NCBI GenBank assembly: GCA_009760855.2
Contig: WPIO01000090.1
Location: 1,039,001 to 1,103,000, forward strand
Direction of reading: 5' to 3'
DNA length: 64,000 bases
Origin: Cristatella mucedo
Lineage: Eukaryota; Bryozoa; Phylactolaemata; Cristatellidae
Position numbers and translations under genes: made by a program. Position 1 is the stretch's first letter, and the number at the start of each line of letters is the position of its first letter. Positions 36,301 through 46,345 of this stretch are shown here, one piece after another. The notes below the pieces were generated by a model. That model was not told where the DNA came from. It saw only the letters and a program-made list of their open reading frames with translations, and searched no databases.

Positions 36301-38967
36301 TGGAGTACGCCATCGACATCCTTACTCGACGTGATGCCCGTGGACGTCGGCGAAGAAACGACAAGATACTACGAGTTTTCGAATGCCAAGCTTAGCGATT
36401 ATCCTTCTACTTATGACATTGTTATTCGGAGACGAACAAGCTTTGCATCAGCAGCCTGCTTTCAGCTCCTCAGAAGGCGAGCGTTCGCACACATGCTTAC
36501 GATATGATCAATTCAGCTCCGGGGATGAGCGAGCGCGAGGCGGGCGTGCTGGCTGGCGGGATAGTTGATCGCTTGGGACGAAACTCATCATTCCGACTGC
36601 CTCCGGTGGCTTTTGCGTTTAAAATTAGTTGCTCTTAACGCAATCACCTGAATCTAAAGGCAGAGAAAACGTTACCCACTCGACTTTGCTAAGAACTCGG
36701 CTGCGGATCGCTCGTGGGGCCGGACAGCCCCTGATTACCTGAAGCCGCGGAATTCGTGAGGCATACGCTGGACCGATGACCGGCCACAGTGGGCTCAACG
36801 GTTGCCGCGTGGCACTCGATATGCAATTATAAGACGCACTTCCACTCGCGCCATCCGCTGCTATTTGGCTTGAGCGCGCAAGTGGCAATTTAGAGCTGAA
36901 GCTTTAGAGCCCTACGATACGGACGCGTAAGGAACGTTAGTCTGTATAGCTTATTTGGCCAGACGCTGGATTGCCAACGCGGAGACTTCGAGATCGTGCC
37001 CCGCTCGCTCGTGCATTAAAAATTCTTTCTCGCTCAGTGTTGCGGCAGACGATCTTCCGTTGTGCTGCATTTAAGAAAAACTGCAAACAGTTCGTTAGGT
37101 AACGCTGGATTAGCTCACTTGTGCAACGTTTCCTCCAGGGTCTTTATCCTAGCCGTAATCGTGGTCACATTTGTAGCGACGCTTCGAATGAACGAACCGT
37201 CCAGATAGCGGTCCACTTCGACCAACCGCTGCCGGATGTTGACGATCTCGCGGTATTGGGCGTCGGCCGTGCACGGAGGCGGCACGGCGATGCTGCACGT
37301 GCAGCGTCCCGCGGCGTCGCAGGCGCCCGCTTCCACTTTAATGACGTCGGCCCGGCCCTGCGTTATCGAGAAGTGCGAACGGCGGTTGCAATGCGGCTGC
37401 GGCCTCACCCGCCGTCTCCAGGTAAAGGTAAAGGCGGCATCAACGCGGGGCAGCCGGAGGCAGCTGATTCTGTCTGAGCAGAGGGCAATGCAGCGGCAGA
37501 CAGATGCGAGCGCGTGACGTCTGCTACAGGGCGCGGTAAATGCTGAGTGCCGGCTGAACTTGTCTGAAATTACAAAATTAAAGCTCGGGCCTCTCAGCAT
37601 AAATCAGTGTTCAGTTTATTGCAATCGGCAATTTGATTGACTCAAGGCACTCATTTCCCTATAAGTATTTGAATAGTAGCAACGTTTTAACTTTGTGTAC
37701 TATTTAAAAGTATGCGGCTGTTTAATGGATTTTTTTTACCTTTTGCTGTTTCGCGGCGAACCGGCTAAGCGCCAATGTTTACGCACGCAGGTGCCTCGCA
37801 GCAAAATTTCGCTCTTCCGTCGCCTACTCGCTGGCTGTGCATTTGATTTTTCACGATCTACTTCTACGAAGTATTGTTCGAAAGCAAGGGAACTCGCTCT
37901 AGCGGTGAGCATATCTCGCAGTCAGTCACGAGCTTCGATTCCGTTCTACGAAACGCATCGGTGATTCGGAAATTCTGCCCTAGCGTTTATCACGATCAAG
38001 CCGTTTCGCGCCTCTCTTACTAGTCGGCAGACGATCCGTAAATTTCGACCGTTTTATCTGACTTAGGTAGCACCCGCATAGGATTCTTGCGCCTGTCATA
38101 CGCTCGTACGCTGTGCGGAGGGCTCAGCACGCCTCTACCGATAGCGCCAGGTCGTTTGAGCCTCGGTTCGCTTACCCGGTGCCCCGCCCCAATAATTGGG
38201 CACCAATCGTGCTAGATTTGAGGCAGGTCTGCCAAATGTGGCTCGCAGCGGCTTTCCTAGGATATGTCGTCCCCGGGGACGAACTACTAAAGTCGCAACT
38301 CCGGTATTAGGTCCCATTTTGGCGCCCTCACCCCCGATTTAGCGCCCCTTATCCAGTGCTTGAGGACACAGGCCCCTCTGCCTTCTTTCGGGACGCCGTT
38401 GATGGCTCTTTAAACCGATCAAGTTCAGCAGTCACTTTTTCAAAGGACATCGCCCAATGAAATACCGGTATTTTTAAAGCCCCGTACTATTGAAGAATGT
38501 TAGTAGTATGAGTTCTTAAACACGCGTGCACACAGTGCATGCTAACACTAACCACGTGATCAAGCTTCTTGCAGAGCAAATGAAGTGGCCTAGAAAGAGA
38601 TCAAAATCTCTGAAGGCGCTACAGACGTATTAATGTTGATATTATCATTGTAAACGCCAAAGAAATTAGAGAACTTTAGCGAGCCGTACATTCTTAGTGC
38701 CAGATGCTGCTTAAAAGTTCTAGCAAGCTGGCGTACGCTAGCCGGCCTTCAGTACGCCGCCGCGAACCGCCGCCAAACAGTTTCTTACCGTCTGGGGAGC
38801 GTCGGTGAAGCGAGTAGCCGCAGTTGCAGCAGCAGCAGCAGCTGTGATGCTAGCGGAAGTAGCGTTCGAAGGGATCCAGCGAGTCGCTGGCGGCTGACCC
38901 GCTGTCGTGAGGCTGATCGTCGAGGCGCCGACGGCCGAGCATCTGGAGCGACACGCAACTGCGACAT
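32026..38967 (-). CDS. Olfactomedin-domain (noelin/gliomedin-like) gene, five exons, 522 residues
   Basis: Whole gene, minus strand. Exons are 38967-38789, 37415-37119, 36219-36015, 35842-35737 and 32807-32026. The summed length, 1569 nt, is a multiple of three and every junction keeps phase. Residues 1-30 are Arg-rich, and about 34-54 are a Leu-rich membrane segment, so it is a type II signal anchor or a long signal peptide. Residues 59-62 (RRRR) form a furin-type site, as in gliomedin. The motif CDAAGRCTCS (92-101) resembles the noelin N-terminal Cys motif, and 110-250 is coiled coil. The OLF domain runs from Cys265 to the end. Sequons are at Asn142, 258, 299 and 429. By family the protein should act outside the cell in adhesion or matrix signalling, oligomerised through the coil. 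The upstream region and first exon are duplicated in inverted orientation at 61.4-64 kb. Confidence 0.8.
33241..33665 (+). repeat. Complex (AT)n / (TATAAT)n region
   Basis: About 420 bp of almost pure A and T, with several TA-repeat blocks separated by ATTATAAT words. Strongly self-complementary. Inside intron 4 of the OLF gene. Confidence 0.96.
35105..35240 (+). repeat. Direct repeat, left copy
   Basis: Begins CCAATGATATAACGATATC and ends AAAAAAGGGATATG. It matches 35447-35580 at roughly 75-80 percent by eye. The two copies bracket a LINE-A reverse transcriptase fragment. Confidence 0.85.
35255..35440 (+). mobile_element. LINE-A reverse transcriptase fragment
   Basis: Plus frame: DLLKNADMGRVSLLVLLDLS, then AAFDDIDH, one stop, then VLLERLSSHLGIT and ALQWFRSY. 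This is the catalytic A block with both ends missing. It keeps the ancestral SAAFD, where the longer copy at 58.4 kb has SAAVD. It is antisense to the OLF gene. Confidence 0.88.
35447..35580 (+). repeat. Direct repeat, right copy
   Basis: Begins TCTCCAATGATATAACGATA and ends GTAAAAAAAGGGACAT. Partner of 35105-35240. Confidence 0.85.
35737..35842 (-). CDS. OLF gene exon 4: end of coil and linker
   Basis: 35 codons between acceptor CACTCTTCAG (ends at 35843) and donor A/GTAAGG. It reads LDELRARLAKCKDESL, a final coil with one Cys238 that could bridge chains, then a Ser-rich linker with a sequon at Asn258. Phase 0 at the start, phase 1 at the end, which fits exon 5 exactly. Confidence 0.82.
36015..36219 (-). 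CDS. OLF gene exon 3: coiled coil
   Basis: Acceptor CTCTCTCTCTCTGTAG (ends at 36220) and donor CAG/GTGACT. It encodes QSVSVSLTEIDGLRRELQLV and continues with regular hydrophobic heptads to ATLEKQ. The first base completes Lys159 of the preceding exon. The coil should drive dimer or trimer formation, as in noelins and gliomedin. Confidence 0.85.
36220..37118. other. OLF gene intron 2
   Basis: About 0.9 kb with a GTGAGC donor. A GA run at its 3' end is the polypyrimidine tract on the coding strand. Short frames on the plus strand are the complement of the coil and mean nothing. Confidence 0.75.
37119..37415 (-). CDS. OLF gene exon 2: Cys motif and first coil
   Basis: The acceptor is CTTTACCTTTACCTGGAG (ends at 37416); its phase completes the Arg codon opened by exon 1. 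Donor CACAA/GTGAGC. Key elements: basic RRVRPQPHCNRRSHFS, then ACDAAGRCTCSIAVPPPC with four cysteines (92, 98, 100, 108), then a coil (YREIVNIRQRLVEVDRYLDG) with a sequon at Asn142. In noelins and gliomedin the equivalent GRCxC motif makes inter-chain disulfides at the head of the coil. An alternative acceptor at 37358 would break the frame with exon 1. Confidence 0.77.
37416..38788. other. OLF gene intron 1
   Basis: Donor GTAAGAAAC. Its upstream two-thirds, from about 37880, is part of the left arm of the inverted duplication. It carries a plus-strand LINE-A tail at 38505-38650 that is also present in the right arm. Confidence 0.7.
38505..38650 (+). mobile_element. LINE-A tail shared by both arms
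   Basis: CACAGTGCATGCTAACACTA, then GGCCTAGAAAGAGATCAAAA and a decayed ATT tract. The complement occupies the same place in the right arm (62130-62262), so this insertion is older than the duplication. Confidence 0.75.
38789..38967 (-). CDS. OLF gene exon 1: N-terminus and signal anchor
   Basis: ATG at 38967; donor AGACG/GTAAGA at 38789/38788. Residues: MSQLRVAPDARPSAPRRSAS, further Arg-rich sequence, then TLLPLASQLLLLLQLRLLAS. Evidence for coding: the inverted copy at 61812-61996 keeps the frame, start and donor, and the only length difference is six bases (two Leu codons). The Arg-rich cytoplasmic side followed by a hydrophobic run suggests type II membrane topology. An in-frame extension upstream to a GTG at 39036 is possible but unnecessary. 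Confidence 0.68.
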
Positions 38968-39420
38968 CAGCGACTGTTCGCGACAGAAATGGACGGTTGG
39001 GACGCAGTCCTGATGCCAAGGGATGTACGCGAGCACACGCGCGCGCGCGCGCTCAGCGTGTCAGCGGAGCGAGGGCGGAGGAGGCGGCGGCGATGGCGAG
39101 CGGGAGAGCGCTCGGATCGGCTATGGTGGCCTGGCCAAGCGAGAGTACCCAATAGCGACGAGCGCTGCGAGAGCGAGCATTTCTGTAACCCGAGCGACAG
39201 CTCGCGAGCGCATCTCTGAGGAGCGCACGATGCACAATTTCGCTGCGCTTCGCTTTTTATTTGGAACCATCGGCCCTGCCTCGGTTAGGCAATGTTTGCT
39301 CTTTGCTCTATCGCGAGATAGAATCCCGGAGGTTTAGCGGCGCCGCCGCTGCTGCCAATTAAGATTGCTCAGTGTATTGATGCGGCTACTCGCTAAGCTG
39401 GCCGATGCTTTGCGAAGCTG
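38968..39420 (-). promoter_or_regulatory. Putative promoter and 5' UTR of the OLF gene
   Basis: GC- and CpG-rich, with an alternating (CG)n run at 39036-39052 and Gly/Ala-type trinucleotide runs. It is almost identical to the corresponding part of the right arm, with a clean stop of similarity near 39420. Such conservation next to two duplicated first exons is what a promoter would show. No TATA box or initiator can be named. Confidence 0.45.
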
Positions 39421-40462
39421 TTTTTGGAGAACACAGAGTGCAATTACAGCGATTCCATCTGCTCGCGTCCTTGGAATTGCGTTATTTGTCCGCTGGGTCA
39501 CGCCCGGTACGGTAGGCAGCGAAATAAATCCGGCTAAGCTTCGAGCTAGCCACGATACAACTAAGGCAGGTTACGATACGCGTGATCCTGAATTGTCATG
39601 CGTATAGAGAACCACCGATCCTGACTGGCAGCGAGCAAGGGGCAAGGTCGAAGTTTCAGCATTCATGCGGACGAGACGTCATATCTGCTAAGCAACTTCG
39701 TCCGAAATCCATCGAACAGCTGCAGCCCAGTCACCTTTCTTTCGAGGCTCGGAATTTCGCTGAAAATCTAGCCCGCCGGGGCACCTGGGAATGTTTCCGC
39801 TCGAGCGCGCTTGACCGGCTGGCAAAGCATGCAAGAGGCCGGTTTGCTGAGCGACGGGCAGCGGCGGCCAATCAGCTTCCGCCGACGTGCCCGACTCTGC
39901 CTGGAAAGTGTTGGAGCTGCCGCCGGCATAATCAAATTTTGCTAGTGACCACAGTGCCGTTCCTATTAACGAGATAGGAATGAATAGTGGCAGATAGTTA
40001 AACTCGTACGTAAAAATTCAGACCTACAAAGTAAGTCACTGTAAAGCTGTAGAGGAAATCCCTCTAAAGAGTCAATAATTTCCCCAGTAGACCCATGAAG
40101 GATTACGGCCTCGATTATTCGCAGAGATCATCATCTCGCTGCAATTGGCACTGTGACGATAGCAGGAACGTGGTAACCAGCGTCTTTTATGCGTATATTT
40201 AAACCCCGTCTACTAATAGTTTTTTCCGCTACGAATTTAGGATATAGTGTTCAGGATTTACGATTCGAACTTAGATTTTGGAGTTTGAAATTTAGGAGGC
40301 TTTAATGTTAAGTGTTTAGATCTCAAATGGAATTTGGTTTTATGACTTGAGGAGAATTTCTAAACCAAAGAGATCTCTTCTAAAGCCGTGTTAATTACTT
40401 AAGAGTATTAGCAGACGCTTGGTATCATGCTGAACTTTCTGCCACAGGTAGTGTGCACGCAG
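39421..40462. other. nothing recognised
   Basis: GC-rich to 39950, then AT-leaning. A long plus frame at 39582-39977 has two CxxC-like positions near its end (GKCWSCRRH), but I see no family or splice context. Confidence 0.35.
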
Positions 40463-40825
40463 TAATAATAATAATAATAATAATAATGCACTTGGACTCC
40501 ACTAACTTAATGCCTAGTAGCAACGGCCTTGAGGAACTTTGCAAGCTGAAGTTGCCCGCACGAAATGAGCTCGAGCTCTGAAGCAGTACAAAGAAAGCTA
40601 TACAAGCTATTGGATGCAATAAGATGGCAGGCCAACTTGCTATTACGATACACTCAGTAAAGTTCATAATTATGTTCAGGATTTTATCTAGAAATTTACA
40701 AATTAATTACTGTTCTTTTAATGTGCTACCGGAAGATATTTACGAGCAATATTGTGGTCTTGAACCACAGACGAGGACCATGCAGCCAAAAGTCTATCTG
40801 ATGTCTCAATTCTATGACAGATGAT
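40463..40825 (-). mobile_element. Repeat E with an ATT tail
   Basis: On the minus strand, a 320-bp sequence ends in AGTGGAGTCCAAGTGCATTA followed by ATT repeats. It matches the plus-strand block 54675-54990 at about 80-85 percent (for example CATGGTCCTCGTCTGTGG against CATGGTCCTCATCTGTGG). The last 30 bp resemble the LINE-A terminus (AAGTGCATTATT). Probably a short retroposed element or a truncated unknown LINE. Confidence 0.72.
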
Positions 40826-41269
40826 AGAACCATCTATTAGGTTTATCGTCTGGGTCAGGTGATGCGACACTTTCCTCAAATTCTATCAGGTGGCATACGC
40901 TTCCGGAAGGTTACGAATTTAATGATCCCAAAAAAAATCTAAATGTTTTTGAACGGCTTTCGTTCGCTCCAGCTGGTTTTTTTGTAACCAGGAAGCTTAA
41001 CGTTGCGAAAACATTTCAAGAATTCTGCACACAGAGAGAATTAATAAGAAGCCCTGCATTCCTTTTAAACGGCAGCAACTCGGCATTGGATGAGGCTATT
41101 TTTCTATTAGACAATCAAGCTTTCTGGTTAGAAATGTTTTCTTGGCAGACATAAAATGCACTGGAGAAGGCAATGTGAACTAAGAGGTGTCAGCGGCTAT
41201 GTGCTGCTATTCTCCTAATCTCCTAATCTCTTAGATTTCCAACATTTTGCTCTCTACGGTTGAGAGATT
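40826..41269. other. nothing recognised
   Basis: Spacer. It may hold the 5' continuation of repeat E, but the partner sequence cannot be followed. Confidence 0.35.
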
Positions 41270-41700
41270 CAAGTGCATTAGGCATTAGCTACCAGTAACT
41301 ACATTATTGTTTTGACATTGCCCGTGTTACTACTCAACATTTGGTCATCCTTGATTGACAGCATTTTAAAGTGACGAGAAAGAAATTAAGTTCTGTGAGG
41401 GCACTCTATAAATCTATTATATGATTATTATTTCAATTTTAATTTATCCAAACTACTTTATAGTTAGACTAGGCATCATAAAACTTACTCTTCTGAGTCA
41501 ATTCTACTAGCAGCGTCTCAAACTAACCAAAAGTCCTGTAGAAACCGCGCATTTTGTTCGTATACCAAAGCCCGGCAATCTGACTTACGTCACAACGTCG
41601 CCTGATTTTGAGGAACTTAAAAGAAGCTAAAACGCACATGTTCCTTACAGGATTCTTTCGGTTCTAGTGAATTTTCATTTGTGGTGCATGCTATTGCTAC
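41270..41700 (+). mobile_element. Two decayed LINE-A pieces
   Basis: A tail at 41350-41435 (AAGTGACGAGAAAGAAATTA, GAGGGCACTC, TTATTATT). Downstream, at 41520-41660, an eroded coding end (the CCTGTAGAAACCGCGCATTT region equals the GDRAF block, then GTCACAACGTCGCCTGA). Confidence 0.6.
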
Positions 41701-43124
41701 CCATATTGGCATGCTTTACTTGTAGCATAGTTAAAGTGCCTCTCATTTAGTTATTAAACGATGCTATGCACGTTTTACATAGTTATTACGATTATAGCAA
41801 GAAACTTCTTACATTTAGCTTCAATTAAATGCCGAAGTTTCGTCTCGATATGCAACTTCAGTTTCGGATAAATAATAAGCCTACCCCTGCTTCTAATTGT
41901 AAGCGCCTCATCTCCAGAAACTCAATTCTGCCGTTGACACCGGAACGCTCCTTCCCTTAGCACTACCGTGGTCTCCTAGCAATACCCAAGTCAACATTAG
42001 TCATTGCGATAGACGACGATTGCTTCCTTAAGATATTGGCTTCTTTATTCTATCTTTCTAATTAAGCAATGGGTTTTGACTAAACAAGCGACTGAGATAA
42101 AAGGGTCAGCTGCTAGTGTGCCGCTTGATCGCCCTAAGATAGCAGCTAGTTTGGTGCATCGAGATAGTAGCCGCCTGCACCAGTCAAGCAGGTTCAGTGT
42201 CAAGGCCATTTTGCACATTCATGGACAGATACTTTGCCGACAGTATGAAATTTAGCTTAGCCGGTGAGTACATTATTCTTGCTGAATAATTGCTTCTAAA
42301 GTCTAGTTTGATTCGTTATCCCACCATGTATGCGGTGCAAAATGGCCGTGCTATGGAGAAAAACTGTTCTAAAATTTCCCCATTAGTATTCTGACTCTGA
42401 AAAGTGACTTTTATTAAAGTACAGAGTCTGTGATGATTAATCGCCAGTCACAATACTCGGCTTTTAAAGTTGGATGTGGCAAAGACCATGGAAGATTTGC
42501 TTTCAAGTGTGGCCGGCTTCTTGCCGGTGTCCTGTGCAGATACCCGAAAAAGGGTGAAACACGAATCGAAACTTCGCCAGCCAATTTAGAAGCCTTGTTC
42601 AATCTCTACAGCTACTTTTAAGACACTCTGCCAGTCAAGCTATACTGCCACATCAACGAATTTTGTAATTACTTTTGCATCGCATGAAATCTGTGAATAT
42701 GCTAGCCGAATATACGCGTCACTAATGAGATACTAATTAGATTATTTTTCACTAATTAGGTTATTTCTAAGGTGCTCAGTAAGTAGTCTTAAGCACGTGA
42801 ACGGGGCAGATGAAAACAAAGTGCCGTATTGCATTCTTAACTTTAAATGGATGGCTATTGTTTTGAACTCAGATGCATCACACATCTGCAATTACTTGTG
42901 ATTATCCAACCAGCAATCGGCTGTTAATAAATCGTAACTGGAGACCGGTGATTAAATCAAAAATCTTTTTCACAAAATTCTCCAAGTTTTCCGCCTAACA
43001 AATTGGTATCCTAATAAAGTCTATTTGAAAGAGCACATCTCCAGAAGACCATATAGATTCCCTCAGGGATTTTGTGTGACAGAAATATTTAGTCCAGCCA
43101 TATCTTGAATTTTTTAATAATAGC
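41701..43124. other. nothing recognised
   Basis: AT-rich spacer without supported features. Confidence 0.4.
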
Positions 43125-44015
43125 AATAGTATCAATAATACTAATACACTTGATAAAGTGCCCTCCGATAAATCAATCTCTTTCTAGGCGCTTTACAATT
43201 GCTGGAAATGTAAATACGATCGAATGGTGAGTGGTATCATTCTTGATAAACAACATGAATAGCATGGTTAGGGGTGACATGCACAGGGTCAGCATGCAAG
43301 TGTGGTTATTGGCAGCATGTAACAGCATCAGCGCGAATAGCACATAAAGGACGAATCACAGGGACCCACTAAATACGGTCATAAATATGTGAGTTTTTAG
43401 TTTCTTTTTAATGCGGACAAGTCAGGAGACGTCGTGACGCAAGTTGGGAGTGAGTTCCAGGCTTTCGGAGAATACGAACTAAAGGTACCGTCTCCATAGG
43501 ATTTGAGATTTGAGTGAGGTATTGGTAAACAGTTAGATTCCGAAAAGCGGGTGGTACGCTTAGCCTGGTGGAGGAGTCAATCTGATTGGTAGGCTGCAGC
43601 CAAAGAATAGAGGGACCGAAAAGTGAGAGACAAAACCTTGAAATCGATGCGTTGCTTGACTAAAAGCCAGTGCCGGTCGGCGGGAAGTGGTGTGATGTGG
43701 CAACTGCGACGTTCCCGATAGACAAGCTTATCTGCAGAGTTTTGCACCTGCTATAAGCACCTGAGTGCACAGACCGGTAGACCAGCGAGCAGTGAGTTAC
43801 CGAAGTCGAGACAGGATATCCCAAATGCACGGACGAATTTAGATTCGGTATCCCTGTCTAAACAAGCCCAAGTTTTAGCAGTTTTGTGTAGCTGAAAGGA
43901 AGCAGACTTTGCTGCGGAGCCAATGTGATCGTCTAATGAAAGGTCACTTTGGAACATGACACCTAGATTTCGTGCAGATTCAACAGGAGACTTCGAGTGG
44001 CACTCGATGGGAGCA
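43125..44015 (-). mobile_element. LINE-A 3' end, cut by a minisatellite
   Basis: The hairpin tail at 43145-43200, then UTR, then antisense coding sequence. The minus frame still reads SPVESARNLGVMFQSDLSLD and ACLDRDTESKFVRAFG near 43800-43990. The element stops abruptly at about 43985-44015, where the minisatellite begins. Confidence 0.9.
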
Positions 44016-44610
44016 GTCGATCCTCTGTGTAGAGTCCTGTCGATCCTCTGTGTAGAGTCCTGTCGATCCTCTGTAGAGTCCTGTCGATCCTCTGTAGAGT
44101 CCTGTCGATCCTCTGTGTAGAGTCCTGTCGATCCTCTGTAGAGTCCTGTCGATCCTCTGTGTAGAGTCCTGTCGATCCTCTGTAGAGTCCTGTCGATCCT
44201 CTGTGTAGAGTCCTGTCGATCCTCTGTGTAGAGTCCTGTCGATCCTCTGTAGAGTCCTGTCGATCCTCTGTGTAGAGTCCTGTCGATCCTCTGTGTAGAG
44301 TCCTGTCGATCCTCTGTAGAGTCCTGTCGATCCTCTGTAGAGTCCTGTCGATCCTCTGTGTAGAGTCCTGTCGATCCTCTGTGTAGAGTCCTGTCGATCC
44401 TCTGTAGAGTCCTGTCGATCCTCTGTGTAGAGTCCTGTCGATCCTCTGTGTAGAGTCCTGTCGATCCTCTGTAGAGTCCTGTCGATCCTCTGTGTAGAGT
44501 CCTGTCGATCCTCTGTGTAGAGTCCTGTCGATCCTCTGTGTAGAGTCCTGTCGATCCTCTGTGTAGAGTCCTGTCGATCCTCTGTGTAGAGTCCTGTCGA
44601 TCCTCTGAGG
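44016..44610 (+). repeat. Minisatellite, 23-bp and 21-bp units
   Basis: About 26 nearly identical units, GTCGATCCTCTGTGTAGAG plus TCCT, in two versions that differ by one GT (23 or 21 bp). Long and short units are interspersed in no simple pattern. The long open frames on the minus strand (RIDRTL, TEDRQDS and GSTGLY repeats) are a by-product of a stop-free unit and not a gene. Confidence 0.97.
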
Positions 44611-44639
44611 ACAAAGAAGTCGCCTCATTACGCTTTCCT

Positions 44640-45310
44640 TTGAAGATGACCTGCGGTGGAGCTCCTACTTCTTCCTGGTTATACAGGCATGGACAAACTC
44701 GCCGGGTCGTTCTTTTATTTCAAGACCACCTGCTGTGGAGCCAGTCTGCTTTCCGCTGGCGTGTAAAAAGTTCCAGTTCTCAATGATCTGGTCAATGCTC
44801 TCAGCAAGCCCTCTGCGGCACATCATTACCAACAGAATTCACGTGTTGTGCTGCAGCTGCTAATTAAGATAATGGAGCAAGTGGACGCTGTCGCACGTAG
44901 CCAGGTTTTCTTGTGACTAGGCATTCTTTGCCTTCTCTCATGAACAGCTGGGTTGAGGTTTCGATGTGGGCAGTTGCTGCAAAAAAAAAGAGAAAAGTCA
45001 CCGTCAATTCATTCATTTCAGTGTAAACTCCTTTGGTTGAGAAGTGAAAAATCAAGTCTATTCGCTGTTCAAGTCCGTCTTTCTACGTTTTATTGATCCA
45101 AGGAACGATTGTCAACCTGTCGGAACGCCAGCCTTGAAGGAGGACACGCCCATTCACACGTCCCTGTGCCTTGGTGGCTCTTTTAAGCACTCCGCACTAA
45201 CTAGTCATTCACTCACTGCCGCTGTGGATTCTAAGCTAAACCAGTATCAAAAAATGCCAAAATATCGAGCAAAACTAGCAGAGATACTCTACCTGAGTTT
45301 GCCTTACTAA
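44640..45310 (-). pseudogene. Duplicated exon-like segment, copy 1
   Basis: Minus strand: an intron-like stretch (45310-44976) ends in a strong acceptor (CTCTTTTTTTTTGCAG). It is followed by TAHIETSTQLFMREGKECLV, an in-frame stop at about 44864, and then another frame with RRGLAESIDQIIENWNFLHA ending near 44680. The intron and acceptor match the plus-strand copy at 49205-50460 (about 65-70 percent), and the starts of the exons align (TAHIETSTQL against AAHVKSSPQL). Both copies have stops, in different places. I do not recognise the protein. Confidence 0.45.
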
Positions 45311-45739
45311 GAAGGTCGTTATACACCTAAGCTATGCTGAAGCCGTGTAATGTTTAGCTCTAAAACCCAACTGGAACTTGCTAGCTACGCACGATGTTTC
45401 AGTTTACGATTTCAGCTGAATCTGCCACGATTTTTTCAGCTGTCTGATTAAAATGGTATAAGGGAGACTGTGTTGGAGTTGCGCAAGTTCTCTCTATGTA
45501 GTGTTTCTTTCTTCAGTAGTCGCCTGACGACAGCCTTTTGAAAGTTGTCCGGACATAGCCTGAGGCTAATGACATAATTATGATCTTATTTTTGCATGGC
45601 ATCAGAAGTTCTGCGTATCTTGGAAGCACGACAGTGGGGTAGGTTTAAGAGGACTAGCTGTCTTCTTGAACTAGGATATGAACTTTATGATGACGTCCTA
45701 GGTCCTTAGTGGCCTCCTAGAGTTTTGACATTGAGTATG
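45311..45739. other. nothing recognised
   Basis: Spacer between the duplicated segment and LINE-B. Confidence 0.35.
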
Positions 45740-46345
45740 TGACACTGCCACCCTAGAGATGGACTCCTTGATCTTGTCTATCTTGTTGGCAAAGAAGTTA
45801 GAGACGCGATCGGCTCAATCATCACAATGATCACCGGGTAAGGAGCTAGCCTGGGAGCGATTAAGGAGATGGTTGATCGTAGACATCAGCATCTCTGGAT
45901 TTTGCATCTATGATTTAACTATTGTTTGCAAGAAGCTAGACTTGACCTTTGCTAGGATTGGTTATTGCTATCTGCAGTAGCCCTGGCCAGCCTGTCGATG
46001 GACATTAAGTCCTGATTTTTTATATCTTTTTCAAGCGTGTGCTTAGTTGACAGAGCTTTTTAATTCCTTCGGTAAACTTAGAGCCGTCTAAGCGAGGGTT
46101 CACAGTGTGCTTAGCTGGAGTTGCAAACTCGTCAAACATGTCTGCTAGTGTCACGTTTTAGCAATCTGTCAGCGGTCTTTGAGCAGAGGAATGGGACAGC
46201 TAATTTATTGTCCATGCCTGACCTGAGGGCACGAGGAGGCTAATACTGGTGCCGCAGTTCAGCAAGGTATGGAGGAGCCAAGACGTGGAAGGCCTTGTAG
46301 GTCAGCGTTGCACTTCTATTGTGCTAACTTACTTAGTAAGCTGAA
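45740..46345 (-). mobile_element. LINE-B fragment
   Basis: Antisense coding remnants: a linker between endonuclease and reverse transcriptase (DEFATPAKHTVNPRLDGSKF near 46110) and the C-terminal block at 46190-46330. That block matches 15690-15800 (ATGGGACAGCTAATTTATT against ATGGAACAGCTAATTTATT). The middle of the reverse transcriptase is missing. Confidence 0.75.

Larger units (their letters stand above)
37880..39420. repeat. Left arm of a long inverted duplication
   Basis: Matches the complement of about 61375-63930. The strongest identity (about 90 percent or more by eye) lies at 38690-39300, covering the first coding exon and the CpG-rich upstream region. Weaker matching continues through intron 1 (38205-38500, and 37880-38190 with the block CGGTGCCCCGCCCC). 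The right arm is longer because of an insertion between about 62560 and 63590. The arms are about 22 kb apart. Confidence 0.9.

Noticed and set aside
37358-37360. Alternative acceptor for OLF exon 2
   Set aside because: A CAG with a pyrimidine-poor tract; it gives phase 0 and would break the frame with exon 1, whereas 37416 fits.
38738-39019. 93-codon minus frame in the left arm (RPFLSRTVADVAVACRSRCS)
   Set aside because: It has no ATG in its open stretch, and its phase at the donor does not fit the acceptor that completes the gene.
38907-39337. Several plus-strand frames mirrored in the right arm (for example ending SVSAERGRRRRR)
   Set aside because: They are shared between arms because the DNA is duplicated; no start context or splice structure, and they overlap the putative 5' UTR on the other strand.
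43751-44628. Long minus-strand frames of 221 and 287 codons with RIDRTL/TEDRQDS repeats
   Set aside because: They are translations of the 23/21-bp minisatellite fused to a LINE-A remnant; the frame rotates with unit length and no conserved peptide period results.
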